NCBI RefSeq assembly: GCF_033954455.1
Contig: NZ_CP121473.1
Span: forward strand, 1,846,501 to 1,910,500
From: Thiorhodovibrio litoralis
GTDB taxonomy: Bacteria > Pseudomonadota > Gammaproteobacteria > Chromatiales > Chromatiaceae
Length of the DNA stretch: 64,000 nt
Reading direction: 5' to 3'
Below are positions 56,433 to 64,000 of the stretch, piece by piece. How positions within the stretch are numbered: position 1 is the stretch's first letter; every line of letters starts with the position of its first letter. A program made the translations under genes and the position numbers. The notes under the pieces are model-generated. The model had not been told where the DNA came from. It was given only the letters and a program-made list of their open reading frames with translations, and did not search any database.

Positions 56433-57344
56433 ATGCCTATCCCATCCCGCCGTCTTGCCCTCGCTGTTCAATCCGTCTTGCTCGGATCGGGCCTCGCCCT
56501 GATGAGCCTCGGCTGTGAGGCCGAGAGTCCGTTTCTGCGAGCCAGCGCCGAGACCAGCCCGGAGTCTGGTGCAAAAGACGTCCAACTGGCCTTGCGACCG
56601 CGCACCGTGACGGTCGACCTCGGCAGCAATGTCATCCTGGAACTAGCGATTGATCATCTCAACCGCATCGTCACGCCGTTCCGGTCGCCCTCGGTGCGCA
56701 CGGTCGCGAGTCTGTCGACCGAGGTCGATGGGAACGTCCTCTATGTCGCCACCGCCGATGAAACCCCGGCGACTTTGTACATCACCGATGGCGATGATGC
56801 CCAGGCCACGGTCGCGCTGACGCTCGCGCCGCGGCGAGTGCCTCCACGGGAGATTCGTCTGGTCGTGCCGGGACTGGACAGCCGCCGTCAGGCCGCCAGC
56901 TCGTCGCCGGCAGCAGCGGAATCGCCATCGACACTGGCGGACCTCCCGCCGGTGGCCACCTGGCGCCAGCCGCAGCACTACATCGATGAGCTGACCCAGG
57001 GGTTTCGCGCCCTGGCCTTGGGTGAGGTGCCGGATGGTTACCGGAAAGCGCGCTCCGGTTTCGGGGTGGCCATCCGATGCGGTGGCGGTTTCCAGCTGAA
57101 CCAAGTCAAGGCATTCGACGGCGATTCACTGCGCTTCCTGACCTCCAGGGTGCGGGCCAAGGGTGACCAACCCGTCGTACTCGATGAGAGCCAATGCCAA
57201 GCCTCGGGGAAGGGCACCATTGCCGCCGCCGCCCTCTGGCCCAGCGGTCCGCTGCATCCTGGCGCGGAAGCCACCCTGATGGTCGCGATCGATCCGTCGC
57301 GCGAGCCGGTCGGGCGAACGGGTCTACCAGGAGGAGCCCACTAA
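56433..57344 (+). CDS. traK: F-type conjugation protein TraK
   Basis: 303 residues from ATG 56433, with GAGGA 8 nt upstream. Signal peptide with a Cys at its end (GLALMSLGCEA), so it may be lipidated, though the lipobox is imperfect. TraK-type secretin-like domain: VDLGSNVILELAIDHLNRIVTPFRSPSVRTVAS, VLYVATADETPATLYITDGDDAQATVALTLAPRRVPPREIRL, and the C-terminal half with YRKARSGFGVAIRCGGGFQLNQVKAFDGDSLRF. Forms the outer-membrane core with TraB and TraV, equivalent to VirB9. Its stop overlaps the traB start (TAATG). Confidence 0.85.
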   Translation: MPIPSRRLALAVQSVLLGSGLALMSLGCEAESPFLRASAETSPESGAKDVQLALRPRTVTVDLGSNVILELAIDHLNRIVTPFRSPSVRTVASLSTEVDGNVLYVATADETPATLYITDGDDAQATVALTLAPRRVPPREIRLVVPGLDSRRQAASSSPAAAESPSTLADLPPVATWRQPQHYIDELTQGFRALALGEVPDGYRKARSGFGVAIRCGGGFQLNQVKAFDGDSLRFLTSRVRAKGDQPVVLDESQCQASGKGTIAAAALWPSGPLHPGAEATLMVAIDPSREPVGRTGLPGGAH

Positions 57345-58651
57345 TGGTGGAATTCACGGAACACTGGGAACGCCTGTCCCCGCGCCTGCGTCAGTGGATT
57401 ACCCTGGGAACCGGTGGCGTGATCGTCGGCTCGCTCGCCCTGTTGATTGCCACCGCCCCACAGGATGACCGCGGCAGCGAGGCGCAGCGCCGGCGCCTTG
57501 TGAACAATCTGCTCACCGATGTCGATCCCCGCGACCTTGGTATTGATGGCCTGGGCCGACGCTTGCAAACCCTGGAAGGCGACGTGCGCAAGATCGCCCA
57601 CAACCTGGAACAGCTTGGCCTGGATGCCGTCGACAACGCGGGCAATCGCGCGACCCTGATGCAGACACTGCGCCGGGAACGCCAGGCGGAGCTGGATGGC
57701 TTGAAACGCGAACTGGCGGGCGTGCGGGAGGAACTGAAAAGCCAGCGTTCACTTCCCCCTGGACAGGGAGCCGACGTCTGGGTACCACCATCGCCGCCGG
57801 ATGTTACCGAGACTCTCGCTGATTCTGAGCCAGAGATTCGCCAACCCGAGCCGCCACCACTCGCTCAGCTGTTCGATGCGCCACGCGCCACTGTCTCCGA
57901 GCCAGCCGGCAGCGCCAAACCGGCTGGTCCCGCCCTCAGCATCCGTCACGTCCAGGACGATGCGGCCAAAGCCGCCGGCAAGGATAAGAACCCCGAGGAC
58001 GCCATCCCGGAAGTCCGCATCCCTGCCGGCAGCATCCTGCAAGGCGTGCTGCTCTCTGGCATGGATGCCCCGACCGGTCGCGCTGCGCGCCAGGATCCCT
58101 ATCCAGCGCTATTGCGGCTGAAAGACAACGCCATCCTGCCCAATCGTTTCCGCGCCGATATCCGCGAGTGCTTTCTGCTGGTCGGCGGCTACGGGGATCT
58201 GGGCTCTGAACGGGTCTATCTGCGCGCCGAGTCCATCAACTGCGTGCGTCGCGATGGGCGAACCATCGAGGTCGCCATCGATGGCTATGCCGTCGGCGAG
58301 GACGGCAAGGTCGGTGTGCGCGGGCGACTGGTGAATAAGCAAGGGCAGGTCATCGGACGGGCCATGCAGGTGAGTTTCCTGCAGGGCTTCAGTCAGCTGT
58401 TCGGCACAGTTCCAGTCGCCTCGGTTGCGACTGGAGGAACCACCATGCCCTACCAGCAAGTCTTCTCCGGACAAGCCCTGCAAGGCGCGGCCATCGCCGG
58501 TACCGGCAAGGCGCTGGATCGCCTCGCCGAGTATTACCTGGATCTGGCCGAGACCATCTTCCCCGTGCTTGAAGTCGATGCCGGGCGTGGGGTGGAGGTC
58601 ATCCTCAATCGTGGCGTGGGGCTGAAGCTTGATTCGCTTGATCAAAAATAA
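57344..58651 (+). CDS. traB: F-type conjugation protein TraB (VirB10-like)
   Basis: 435 residues from ATG 57344 (GGAGGAG 9-10 nt upstream). Short cytoplasmic start, membrane helix WITLGTGGVIVGSLALLIATA, coiled coil (~residues 55-130), a Pro-rich stretch (PPSPPDVTE...EIRQPEPPPLAQLF) and the VirB10-type C-terminal domain: IPAGSILQGVLLSGMDAPTGRAARQDPYPALLRLKDNAILPNRF, FLLVGGYGDLGSERVYLRAESINCVRRDG, VRGRLVNKQGQVIGRAMQVSFLQG and EVDAGRGVEVILNRGV. It links inner and outer membranes. The genes expected next (traV, traC) are missing. Confidence 0.92.
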   Translation: MVEFTEHWERLSPRLRQWITLGTGGVIVGSLALLIATAPQDDRGSEAQRRRLVNNLLTDVDPRDLGIDGLGRRLQTLEGDVRKIAHNLEQLGLDAVDNAGNRATLMQTLRRERQAELDGLKRELAGVREELKSQRSLPPGQGADVWVPPSPPDVTETLADSEPEIRQPEPPPLAQLFDAPRATVSEPAGSAKPAGPALSIRHVQDDAAKAAGKDKNPEDAIPEVRIPAGSILQGVLLSGMDAPTGRAARQDPYPALLRLKDNAILPNRFRADIRECFLLVGGYGDLGSERVYLRAESINCVRRDGRTIEVAIDGYAVGEDGKVGVRGRLVNKQGQVIGRAMQVSFLQGFSQLFGTVPVASVATGGTTMPYQQVFSGQALQGAAIAGTGKALDRLAEYYLDLAETIFPVLEVDAGRGVEVILNRGVGLKLDSLDQK

Positions 58652-58800
58652 CCCGCACTCGACAGGGATCGTCTGTGCGATCAGCCGATTTCTGGAACCG
58701 AAGACAACAGCAACAGTCCCGGTTCCGGCCTGCCGCGGGCTTCGCCGGTCCCATTCAATCACGCTATTCAATCGGTATCACAATGGGGGGAGCATTCGTT

Positions 58801-59454
58801 ATGGGGCTGATGGTGTTGAACGCGTCGGACACTTTTCCGTTGGCCATGTCGAGCCGCGAGATCGCGGAACTGACCGGGAAAACGCATGGCCATGTTCTTC
58901 GCGATATCCGAAAGATGTTGAAGAATCTTTATCGTCTGGACGATAAACCAAAACTGGATCAACTTCAAATACAGAGTGTTACGATTGAAAAGGATGATCG
59001 TGGCTACATTGCCCGGATCGACCTCGACAAGGATCACACCCTCACGTTGCTCACCGGTTACAACGATCAGGCGCGGTTGCGGGTCGTTCGGCGCTGGCAA
59101 GCATTGGAGAAGACCCAAGTCCGGCCTCTCTCTCCAGCCGAGTTGATGATCGCGCATGGGCAGGCGCTGCTCGCGGCCGAACGGGATCAAGCCGAACAAG
59201 CGGAGCGGATCGCGCGACTCGAACAGCGGGTCGATTTGATGGGTGGCGATACCGGGTATCGCACGATCACCGCCTACATGAAGCAAAACGGGATTCGGTT
59301 ACCGATCTCCGAATCGCGCCAGAAAGGGATTGCCGCCGCCAAACTCGCGCGGGAGCGCGGTGAAAGAATCGGCAACATTCCAGATGAGCGCTTCGGTTCG
59401 GTGAACAGCTATCCGATCGACGTGTTGGATGAAGTGTTCTCTCTTGCGGGCTAA
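58801..59454 (+). CDS. Rha-family phage-type regulatory protein
   Basis: About 217 residues. The N-terminal Rha domain is clear: FPLAMSSREIAELTGKTHGHVLRDIRKMLKNLY, RGYIARIDLDKDHTLTLLTGYNDQARLRVVRRWQALE. A coiled coil (LLAAERDQAEQAERIARLEQRV) leads to a second DNA-binding-like domain (YRTITAYMKQNGIRLPISESRQKGIAAAKLARERG, RFGSVNSYPIDVLDEVF). Rha proteins are antirepressor-like regulators of phages and mobile elements. I choose ATG 58801 because GGGGGAG lies 9 nt upstream; 58783 and 58810 are alternatives. It stands where traV would be expected. Confidence 0.85.
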   Translation: MGLMVLNASDTFPLAMSSREIAELTGKTHGHVLRDIRKMLKNLYRLDDKPKLDQLQIQSVTIEKDDRGYIARIDLDKDHTLTLLTGYNDQARLRVVRRWQALEKTQVRPLSPAELMIAHGQALLAAERDQAEQAERIARLEQRVDLMGGDTGYRTITAYMKQNGIRLPISESRQKGIAAAKLARERGERIGNIPDERFGSVNSYPIDVLDEVFSLAG

Positions 59455-59823
59455 CGCCAGCCTGTCAGAATTGTGACAGCGCCGCGCGCAAGCGGCGAGG
59501 AAATCGCTCGATCCTGAGTTCGCGCCAGCCGCCAGAGTGACCATCAACTCCGCTGGGTTGCGAATCGACAGTGCCGGAAACATGGCACTCTTTGGCTCCC
59601 AGCCGTGGGCCGCGCCGCTTCATCAAAACGTCACTTAGGTTTGGTTACTTGGAAGGATCGCCAAGGACACCCGGGTCGATTGGTCACTCACGCCGACCCC
59701 GCATGCGGGGGCGCTTGCGCGCTGATCTGTCGTCGGGCGCGCTTTGATCGAGAGGCGCGAAAGCTGTGCGCCAATTCGCGGCCAAGAAGGCTGTTCTTGC
59801 ATGGATCTTGCAGGATCAAGACC

Positions 59824-60006
59824 ATGGCTCGTCCCCTTTGGCATTACATGGTCTGGTATCGCTCGGCCGCCACGGTGCGGCCGGACAATCATTTCTTGCC
59901 GCTGCCGGTGACCTTCTACGCAGCGGCGCATTCCGCGCCCTTGCCATCTTGCCGGGAACAAGGGGCTTCGCTGGCGACCGCTCACGGGGTTGACCAAGAA
60001 AAATAG
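59824..60006 (+). CDS. Tiny ORF, paralogue 1 (PDNH-PVTFY type)
   Basis: 60 residues from ATG 59824: MARPLWHYMVWYRSAATV, then RPDNHFLPLPVTFYAAAHSAPLPS and a polar tail. The segment PDNH-x2-P-x-PVTFY-x-A-x5-PLP is shared with the ORF at 60347-60478. Conservation at protein level in the same frame hints that this was once translated; there is no ribosome site and no known family. Low certainty. Confidence 0.3.
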   Translation: MARPLWHYMVWYRSAATVRPDNHFLPLPVTFYAAAHSAPLPSCREQGASLATAHGVDQEK

Positions 60007-60039
60007 AACCCCGTGCGTGAAGTCTCGAGTGACGCCTGC

Positions 60040-60185
60040 CTTAGGTTCTTCGCGGACTTAGAGATGATCCAAAAATGAATCATCTTTAAGTTCAATCCTT
60101 TATCGAGAGCCGCAACGATAGGGGCTCTGCGCCCGACCTGATGTTTCAAACGTGCGTCACGCTTGTCGCGTGCGCCTTGTTAGAA
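60040..60185 (+). repeat. Diverged tandem duplication, unit 1
   Basis: Aligns with 60890-61035 at a constant offset of 850 bp: ATGATCCAAAAATGAATCAT versus ATGACCCAAAAATGGATTAT, and later GCGTCACGCTTGTCGCGTGC versus GCGTCAAGCTTGACGAGTGC with GCCTTGT after both. The small ORF present in unit 2 is broken here by TAA after four codons. Confidence 0.55.
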
Positions 60186-60346
60186 GAATGGCGTTTCCTC
60201 CATCCCTTGGCGATGGCCACGGTGAAATCGTGGCCATCCTTGAGGACCTTCGTTGCAGACGACAGCTTTGTCCGTTCTCAGAACGGTGGGTATGCGTGTC
60301 GCCAATCGAGCCGTTGTCGCAAGGGGTCCGCTTGGAAAACGGCAAC

Positions 60347-60478
60347 ATGAGTCACGGCCTGCCGGGTGGCTGCAAATGGCTCAAGTGCATGCTCGCCGCC
60401 GCGCGACCAGACAATCACGTGTTTCCGCCGCCTGTGACCTTCTATCCGGCGTCGCGTTGCTCCCCTCTGCCAGCCTGA
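60347..60478 (+). CDS. Tiny ORF, paralogue 2 (PDNH-PVTFY type)
   Basis: 43 residues from ATG 60347: MSHGLPGGCKWLKCMLAA, then RPDNHVFPPPVTFYPASRCSPLPA. Related to 59824-60006 (see there). It stops exactly after the shared motif. Confidence 0.3.
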   Translation: MSHGLPGGCKWLKCMLAAARPDNHVFPPPVTFYPASRCSPLPA

Positions 60479-60778
60479 TTGGCGCAACGAATCGGCGGTG
60501 TTAAACCATCGACGCCTTTCGACGGCGCGAACGACGGGCTTCCCGACTCCTTCGCCGGCCTGATCGAACCATGGCCAAGGGATTGGGTAGCCATCGACGA
60601 CCCACTCACCGTCAGCCCGCAAGTGACATCGGATGAGCCGTGCCCAGGATTGAGACGACGAGTTGAAGGGGAACGGCGAAACCGTACCCCTTGGATTTCC
60701 AGCCCAAACTGTGCTCATCCTTTAGTCGCCCAGTCGGTCTTCCTTATTCTCATGCTCCAATCGCAAAGCGAACGCAAA

Positions 60779-60815
60779 CATTACGTACTTCCCCCAATGG
60801 GGGAGGTACGTAATG
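60779..60815. repeat. Long palindrome in the repeat-rich region
   Basis: Arms CATTACGTACTTCCCCC (60779-60795) and GGGGGAGGTACGTAATG (60799-60815) pair at 16 of 17 positions around the 3-nt loop AAT. It would make a very stable hairpin in single-stranded DNA or RNA. No T-run follows, so it is not a standard terminator. Confidence 0.8.
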
Positions 60816-60889
60816 TATTCTCTTGGCAACCTCGCACGAAAACAAAAGGCCGGGGTGGAAGATCCCTGGCCACAATCGAACGATCCCAG

Positions 60890-61035
60890 CGGGATGTCTT
60901 CGCGTTCATGGTGATGACCCAAAAATGGATTATTCTCTAATTCAGTGGCTTATCGATCAAGGTACCGAAAATGACCCTGAACCTGATCTGTAGCGGTTAG
61001 GGGGCGTCAAGCTTGACGAGTGCGCCTTGTCGGCT
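60890..61035 (+). repeat. Diverged tandem duplication, unit 2
   Basis: Partner of 60040-60185. Here the upstream frame ends ...DVFAFMVMTQKWIIL and the overlapping small ORF at 60925-60993 is intact. Confidence 0.55.
60925..60993 (+). CDS. Possible leader-type mini-ORF (22 residues)
   Basis: Begins MDYSLIQWLIDQ and ends PEPDL. The equivalent stretch 850 bp upstream reads MNHL-stop-VQSFIES...APDL, so the frame is recognisable in both units but intact only here. No clear ribosome site; may be a leader peptide or a decayed gene end. Confidence 0.25.
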   Translation: MDYSLIQWLIDQGTENDPEPDL

Positions 61036-61837
61036 GATCCGCGTGCGGGATTTGTGATCCCGACGATGGAACCGTAAGCCGGACATGCCTGCGGCAGCAT
61101 GGTCATCCGCGACTGGGACATTCGCTCGTTCTGGGGATCGCCAGCCGTGTCTGTCACACCCAGCAGATCTTTGGTCAGGGATCACCCGTCGCGCAATGGC
61201 CGATGTGAAGGGGTACGGCAAGACCTTGCCCCTGGATTCCGGGCATCACGTTGGGCCTTTGTGTCCGTTCGCCCAGGTTTGACTGATCAGCGGCTTTCTG
61301 GCTGCGCCTTCGACTTGCCCTGCGGCTGATGCTGACGAACCGGGTAATCTGCGACCGTGCCATTTGCCGTCCGTCGACATCCGCACATCAATGTGATCGA
61401 GGCACGGCTTGAGTAACCCCGCCAACCTGGACTGGGACGGCCAAGCCGTATCCCTGTTTTATGCGCAAGCGCAGGGCAGCACCGTCATCAGGCCATCTAG
61501 TTGAGCTTGTTGACGCAGGCATCCCTGAGAAAACCGCCTGTCTGACTGTCGCGGCGTTACTCGCGCCCGCGGCCGCACCCGGCATCGGGTGGCCAGCAAA
61601 GCGGGTATGAGGTTGGTTTTCTCCCCAGTTGCAAGGTTACTGCCGGCTCCAGCGCCGAGCATCGGCGTCAAGAAAGGGCTCCCGAAGTCACTTCTTTCGC
61701 GGTCGCTCCCGCACGCGCTGACACCGAGAATCTCAGCGTTTCCGGCGAGGCCCGGTCGCTGCGGATCAGTCATTGAACCTCACTGATGTCCATGCGCCTC
61801 GTCGGTCTTGTGTTGATTCGAACCGCAGGAGATGAGG

Positions 61838-63280
61838 ATGGCTTCCCACGTCAATACCACCGGCGCCGAACGCTTGTTTCCCACAAACCCGTCTGCCCGC
61901 GATGATCAAAGCGCGAGCGCCTTCATGCGCATGTCGGGACCGAGACCTGAGCGTCGTGACCAACGCCCTCTGGCCGATACGCTCGGACCCGAATCCGGAA
62001 GAAGACCCTCCCGCGACACTCCCCGCGAGGGCAAGCCATTTCCCATGGTCTCGCTTCCACCTGGCTTGCAAGATGCGGTTCTGGAAATCGCCCGGTTCAA
62101 CACGATTGCACCGGCTCTTCCGGCCCTTGTCGGACTCGCTACCCTGGCGACCGCCATCGGCAAGCAAGCAGTGGTAGTGGAACGCGGCGGTCTGGTGCAC
62201 CACCCATCGCTCTTTCTGGTCGGTTTGGCTGGCGGCGATGAGCGCCTCCGCTCAGCCGTGCGGACCATGACCATCCCAATGGAACAGTGGGCCTGCGCCA
62301 AAGCCGCCGACTGGACTTTGGCGCGCGAGCGCGCAAAGGCACACAATGCCGCCGTGGACAACCTGATCGCCAAGCTCAAGCGTCGCAAGAGCGTAGATTT
62401 GCTTCAGACGGCTCGCCAACTTGAGTTTTTGACCGCCAAACGCCGGCCACTGCCACCGATGCCGCGTGCGTTCACCACGGACGGCAACGAAGAACGTCTG
62501 TTCAAGTGGATGTACGAACGCGGCGGGGCCTTTGCCGTCATTAGCAGCGAAGGCAAACCGGTCTTTGACGCGATTTTGAGAAAATACCGCGGCAACCATT
62601 GGAGCGGCGAGTCGGTTTACCACGCCGGGATCAGTGGGGATCCTATTCATCGCCATCGACTCGCTAACCGCAGCGGTATTTCATTGGAATGGGTGATCCG
62701 TCGGCCATGCCTGAGTGTCTGTCTGATGCTGGCGCCGGATCAGTACCTGAAGGTGGCGGCGCATCCCGTTCTGCGTGCCTGCGGCATGTTGGCGCGCATC
62801 TGGCCAGTCTGGTTGTCGTCGCCGACGGGATCGCCTTATGAGCAGCGGGTTGGCGACGCTGAACTGGATCGCCCGCTCCTATCGGGATACGCCAAGCGAG
62901 TTGTCGGTCTCCTGGATGTTTCCCCGATCCATGCAGACAATGACCAGGATCGCCCCCATCAAGCCCGGCTGACTCGCGAGGCTGCGCAGGCGCGAACGGA
63001 GCTGCACAATGCCCTGCAGGATCGCATGGCCGCAGCCGGTGACTTGGCCGATGTTCGCGACATTGCCGCCAGGGCGGTCTCGCAGATCTGCAAAGTGGCG
63101 CTGGTGCTGCATCTGTTCACGCATCCAGAGGTCTTGCGCGATCCGGTGAGCGACATCGATGGCCCAACCTGGGCAGCCGCTCGCGACATTGGACTGTGGT
63201 TTCTCGACGAAGCGGTTCGGATCCAACGCGCGGCCGTTGAGAATCCTTTGATCGAATCGCCAATGCGGACACGGATCTGA
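61838..63280 (+). CDS. DUF3987 (YfjI-like, primase-helicase-type) protein
   Basis: 480 residues from ATG 61838 (AGGAG 6 nt upstream). DUF3987 features: PPGLQDAVLEIARFNTIAPALPALVGLATLATAIGKQAVV, IPMEQWACAKAADWTLARERAKAHNAAVDNLIAKLKRRK, PRAFTTDGNEERLFKWMYERGGAFAVISSEGKPVFDAILRKY, RRPCLSVCLMLAPDQYLKVAAHPVLRACGMLARIWPVW and a helical C-terminus with AARAVSQICKVALVLHLFTHPE. Family members on plasmids and islands normally carry a Walker A (GPPGSGKS-like). Here the matching position reads LFLVGLAGGDERLRSAV, without the GK-S/T, so ATP binding is doubtful. Likely a replication- or maintenance-related protein of the element. Confidence 0.75.
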   Translation: MASHVNTTGAERLFPTNPSARDDQSASAFMRMSGPRPERRDQRPLADTLGPESGRRPSRDTPREGKPFPMVSLPPGLQDAVLEIARFNTIAPALPALVGLATLATAIGKQAVVVERGGLVHHPSLFLVGLAGGDERLRSAVRTMTIPMEQWACAKAADWTLARERAKAHNAAVDNLIAKLKRRKSVDLLQTARQLEFLTAKRRPLPPMPRAFTTDGNEERLFKWMYERGGAFAVISSEGKPVFDAILRKYRGNHWSGESVYHAGISGDPIHRHRLANRSGISLEWVIRRPCLSVCLMLAPDQYLKVAAHPVLRACGMLARIWPVWLSSPTGSPYEQRVGDAELDRPLLSGYAKRVVGLLDVSPIHADNDQDRPHQARLTREAAQARTELHNALQDRMAAAGDLADVRDIAARAVSQICKVALVLHLFTHPEVLRDPVSDIDGPTWAAARDIGLWFLDEAVRIQRAAVENPLIESPMRTRI

Positions 63281-63415
63281 CGGGGAAATCACGGCGGGAA
63301 TTGATGAGCGAGCGGTTCCTCAGTCGCTCATCCTCGAGCGCGTGATCGGTTGCGGGTGATCCCGATGGATCGAAGCTGAGAGCGACGCGACCTGGTGCAT
63401 CAGGTCGCCGAATCG

Positions 63416-63724
63416 TCAGGTTGTCAAATCAAGCGTGAATGCGCCATCGCCGCACTTGATCGATATCCTGCAAATGTCGCCTGGCCCCGGGGCAGGGCAC
63501 TTCGTGCCCTGCGCCATGCTGGGTCCGGGTGAAGATGATCGGCGATGGCGGTATCGAGCAAGGAGACCCCGGATGGTCCGCATGCCGTAGTAGGAGAAGC
63601 GCTCCCACAACTCGACATTGAACAGCATCGCTAGCCCGCTCGGATGGCCGAGGAAGCGGCGGTTGTCGCCAGCGGCGATGGAGCGTTCGGTCGGAGTGGG
63701 GGAGGGCGGTTGTAGGTCGGTCAT
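63416..63724 (-). pseudogene. N-terminal fragment of a POT-family peptide transporter
   Basis: Residues ~1-50 (MTDLQPPSPTPTERSIAAGDNRRFLGHPSGLAMLFNVELWERFSYYGMRTI) are the start of a proton-dependent oligopeptide transporter, including the ExxERFxYYG motif of the first helix. After RGLLARY the frame becomes non-homologous, low-complexity sequence containing a strong hairpin (63492-63512). The remaining eleven or so helices are absent. Gene remnant; its ATG and upstream region look native. Confidence 0.7.
63492..63512. repeat. Perfect hairpin with 3-nt loop
   Basis: GCAGGGCAC and GTGCCCTGC (9-bp arms) around TTC, just beyond the point where the POT homology ends. Could be a mobile-repeat (REP-type) insertion at the break. 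Confidence 0.6.
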
Positions 63725-63844
63725 GGATTCGGCCGTGCTCGGGTCAAGAGGGCGCCATCCGCCAATCGCATGCTGAGGGATCCATCCAGCGTGCCACGCG
63801 GGTGCTAGACTGGCGTGTCTGATCCGCGACCAGAATGCGCAATC

Positions 63845-64000
63845 ATGCTGCTGTCACTGCCAACAGCCATCATTCATCTGCTGACAGTCAGCGAATGGCT
63901 GGCGGCCATTTTGCTTCTGCGTCGGTATGCCGTCGTGGCGGGTTTTCCGCAGCTGAAGGTTTTCGCCCATGCTGAGCCTGAGCAGACTATTTGCGGGAAT
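63845..64000 (+). CDS. Start of an unknown gene, cut by the window edge
   Basis: Opens with MLLSLPTAIIHLLTVSEWLAAILLLRRYAVVAGFPQLKVFAHAEPE and continues past the window. A hydrophobic N-terminal helix (residues 6-26) suggests a small membrane protein or signal anchor. No family recognised; no strong ribosome site. Divergent from the POT remnant. Confidence 0.4.
   Translation, partial: MLLSLPTAIIHLLTVSEWLAAILLLRRYAVVAGFPQLKVFAHAEPEQTICGN

Larger units (their letters stand above)
59455..61837. other. Repeat- and palindrome-rich region without a large gene
   Basis: 2.4 kb with no recognised gene of normal size, between rha and the DUF3987 gene. It contains a diverged tandem duplication with an 850-bp offset (about 60040-60185 and 60890-61035), two paralogous tiny ORFs, three degenerate copies of a minus-strand motif IQG-YGLAVP (about 60665-60705, 61212-61245, 61435-61460; the first needs a frameshift) and many perfect palindromes: CCCCGCATGCGGGG at 59697, GATGGCCACG/CGTGGCCATC at 60212-60238, CCGTTCTCAGAACGG at 60272, CGTCAAGCTTGACG at 61005. 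Confidence 0.6.

Overview
The window reads as high-GC chromosomal DNA of a gammaproteobacterium, most likely a purple sulfur bacterium (Chromatiales) or a close relative. This is inferred from a flavocytochrome c sulfide dehydrogenase pair (fccAB), a DsrC/TusE-like segment, a NifJ-type pyruvate:ferredoxin oxidoreductase with a nif-associated DUF683 protein nearby, and typical proteobacterial housekeeping genes (rimI, hemD, dinB). No rRNA, tRNA or CRISPR array was found.

Layout. 1-8.95 kb: a CheB-CheR fusion (cut by the window edge), an outer-membrane barrel, DUF683, rimI, nifJ with a dihydroorotate-dehydrogenase-like partner, a Uma2 nuclease and a frameshifted DUF3782 gene. 9-21.6 kb: a wrecked surface-protein locus. 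An IS1634-family element truncates a TPR/ATP-grasp gene. Next come SapC and a DUF4214 surface-protein gene split by two separate insertions, one of which itself holds a third element. All three insertions have intact target-site duplications, so the ancestral 887-residue protein can be rebuilt in frame. 21.6-30.7 kb: gene debris (MFS ends, a bestrophin-like end, a DHA2 fragment), an ArsP-like permease, a PDC sensor protein, a large serine recombinase and an IS21 remnant whose IstA is fused in frame to a DsrC/TusE-like domain.

30.7-41.5 kb is a coherent nitrogen-oxide and sulfide respiration/defence island: a polytopic membrane protein, DUF2249, hemerythrin, a TPR lipoprotein-like or periplasmic protein, an octaheme HAO-like cytochrome, NnrS, fccB, fccA, a Dnr-like Crp/Fnr regulator and a short Hcp. 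Three FNR/DNR-type palindromes (TTGAY-N4-RTCAA) lie in front of the hemerythrin, fccAB-nnrS and hcp units, which suggests one regulon. 41.6-47.7 kb: a P-loop protein, ankyrin and other remnants, an IS110 element, the second IS1634 copy (same 603-aa transposase) and a 5'-truncated amino-acid permease. 47.7-54.5 kb: ordinary genes (HD, 4Fe-4S protein, hemD, NUDIX, DUF427, DUF429, dinB, DUF188).

54.5-64 kb looks like part of an integrated conjugative element: a ten-unit ~22-bp iteron-like array, the F-type genes traL-traE-traK-traB, a Rha-type regulator, a 2.4-kb palindrome- and repeat-rich stretch with tiny paralogous ORFs, a DUF3987 protein with a degenerate P-loop, and a POT-transporter fragment. 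The most unusual items are the DUF4214-SapC-ATP-grasp locus, the IS4-type element that carries a DruA-like (DUF4338) gene translationally coupled to its transposase, the inferred Dnr regulon, and the iteron array beside the tra genes.
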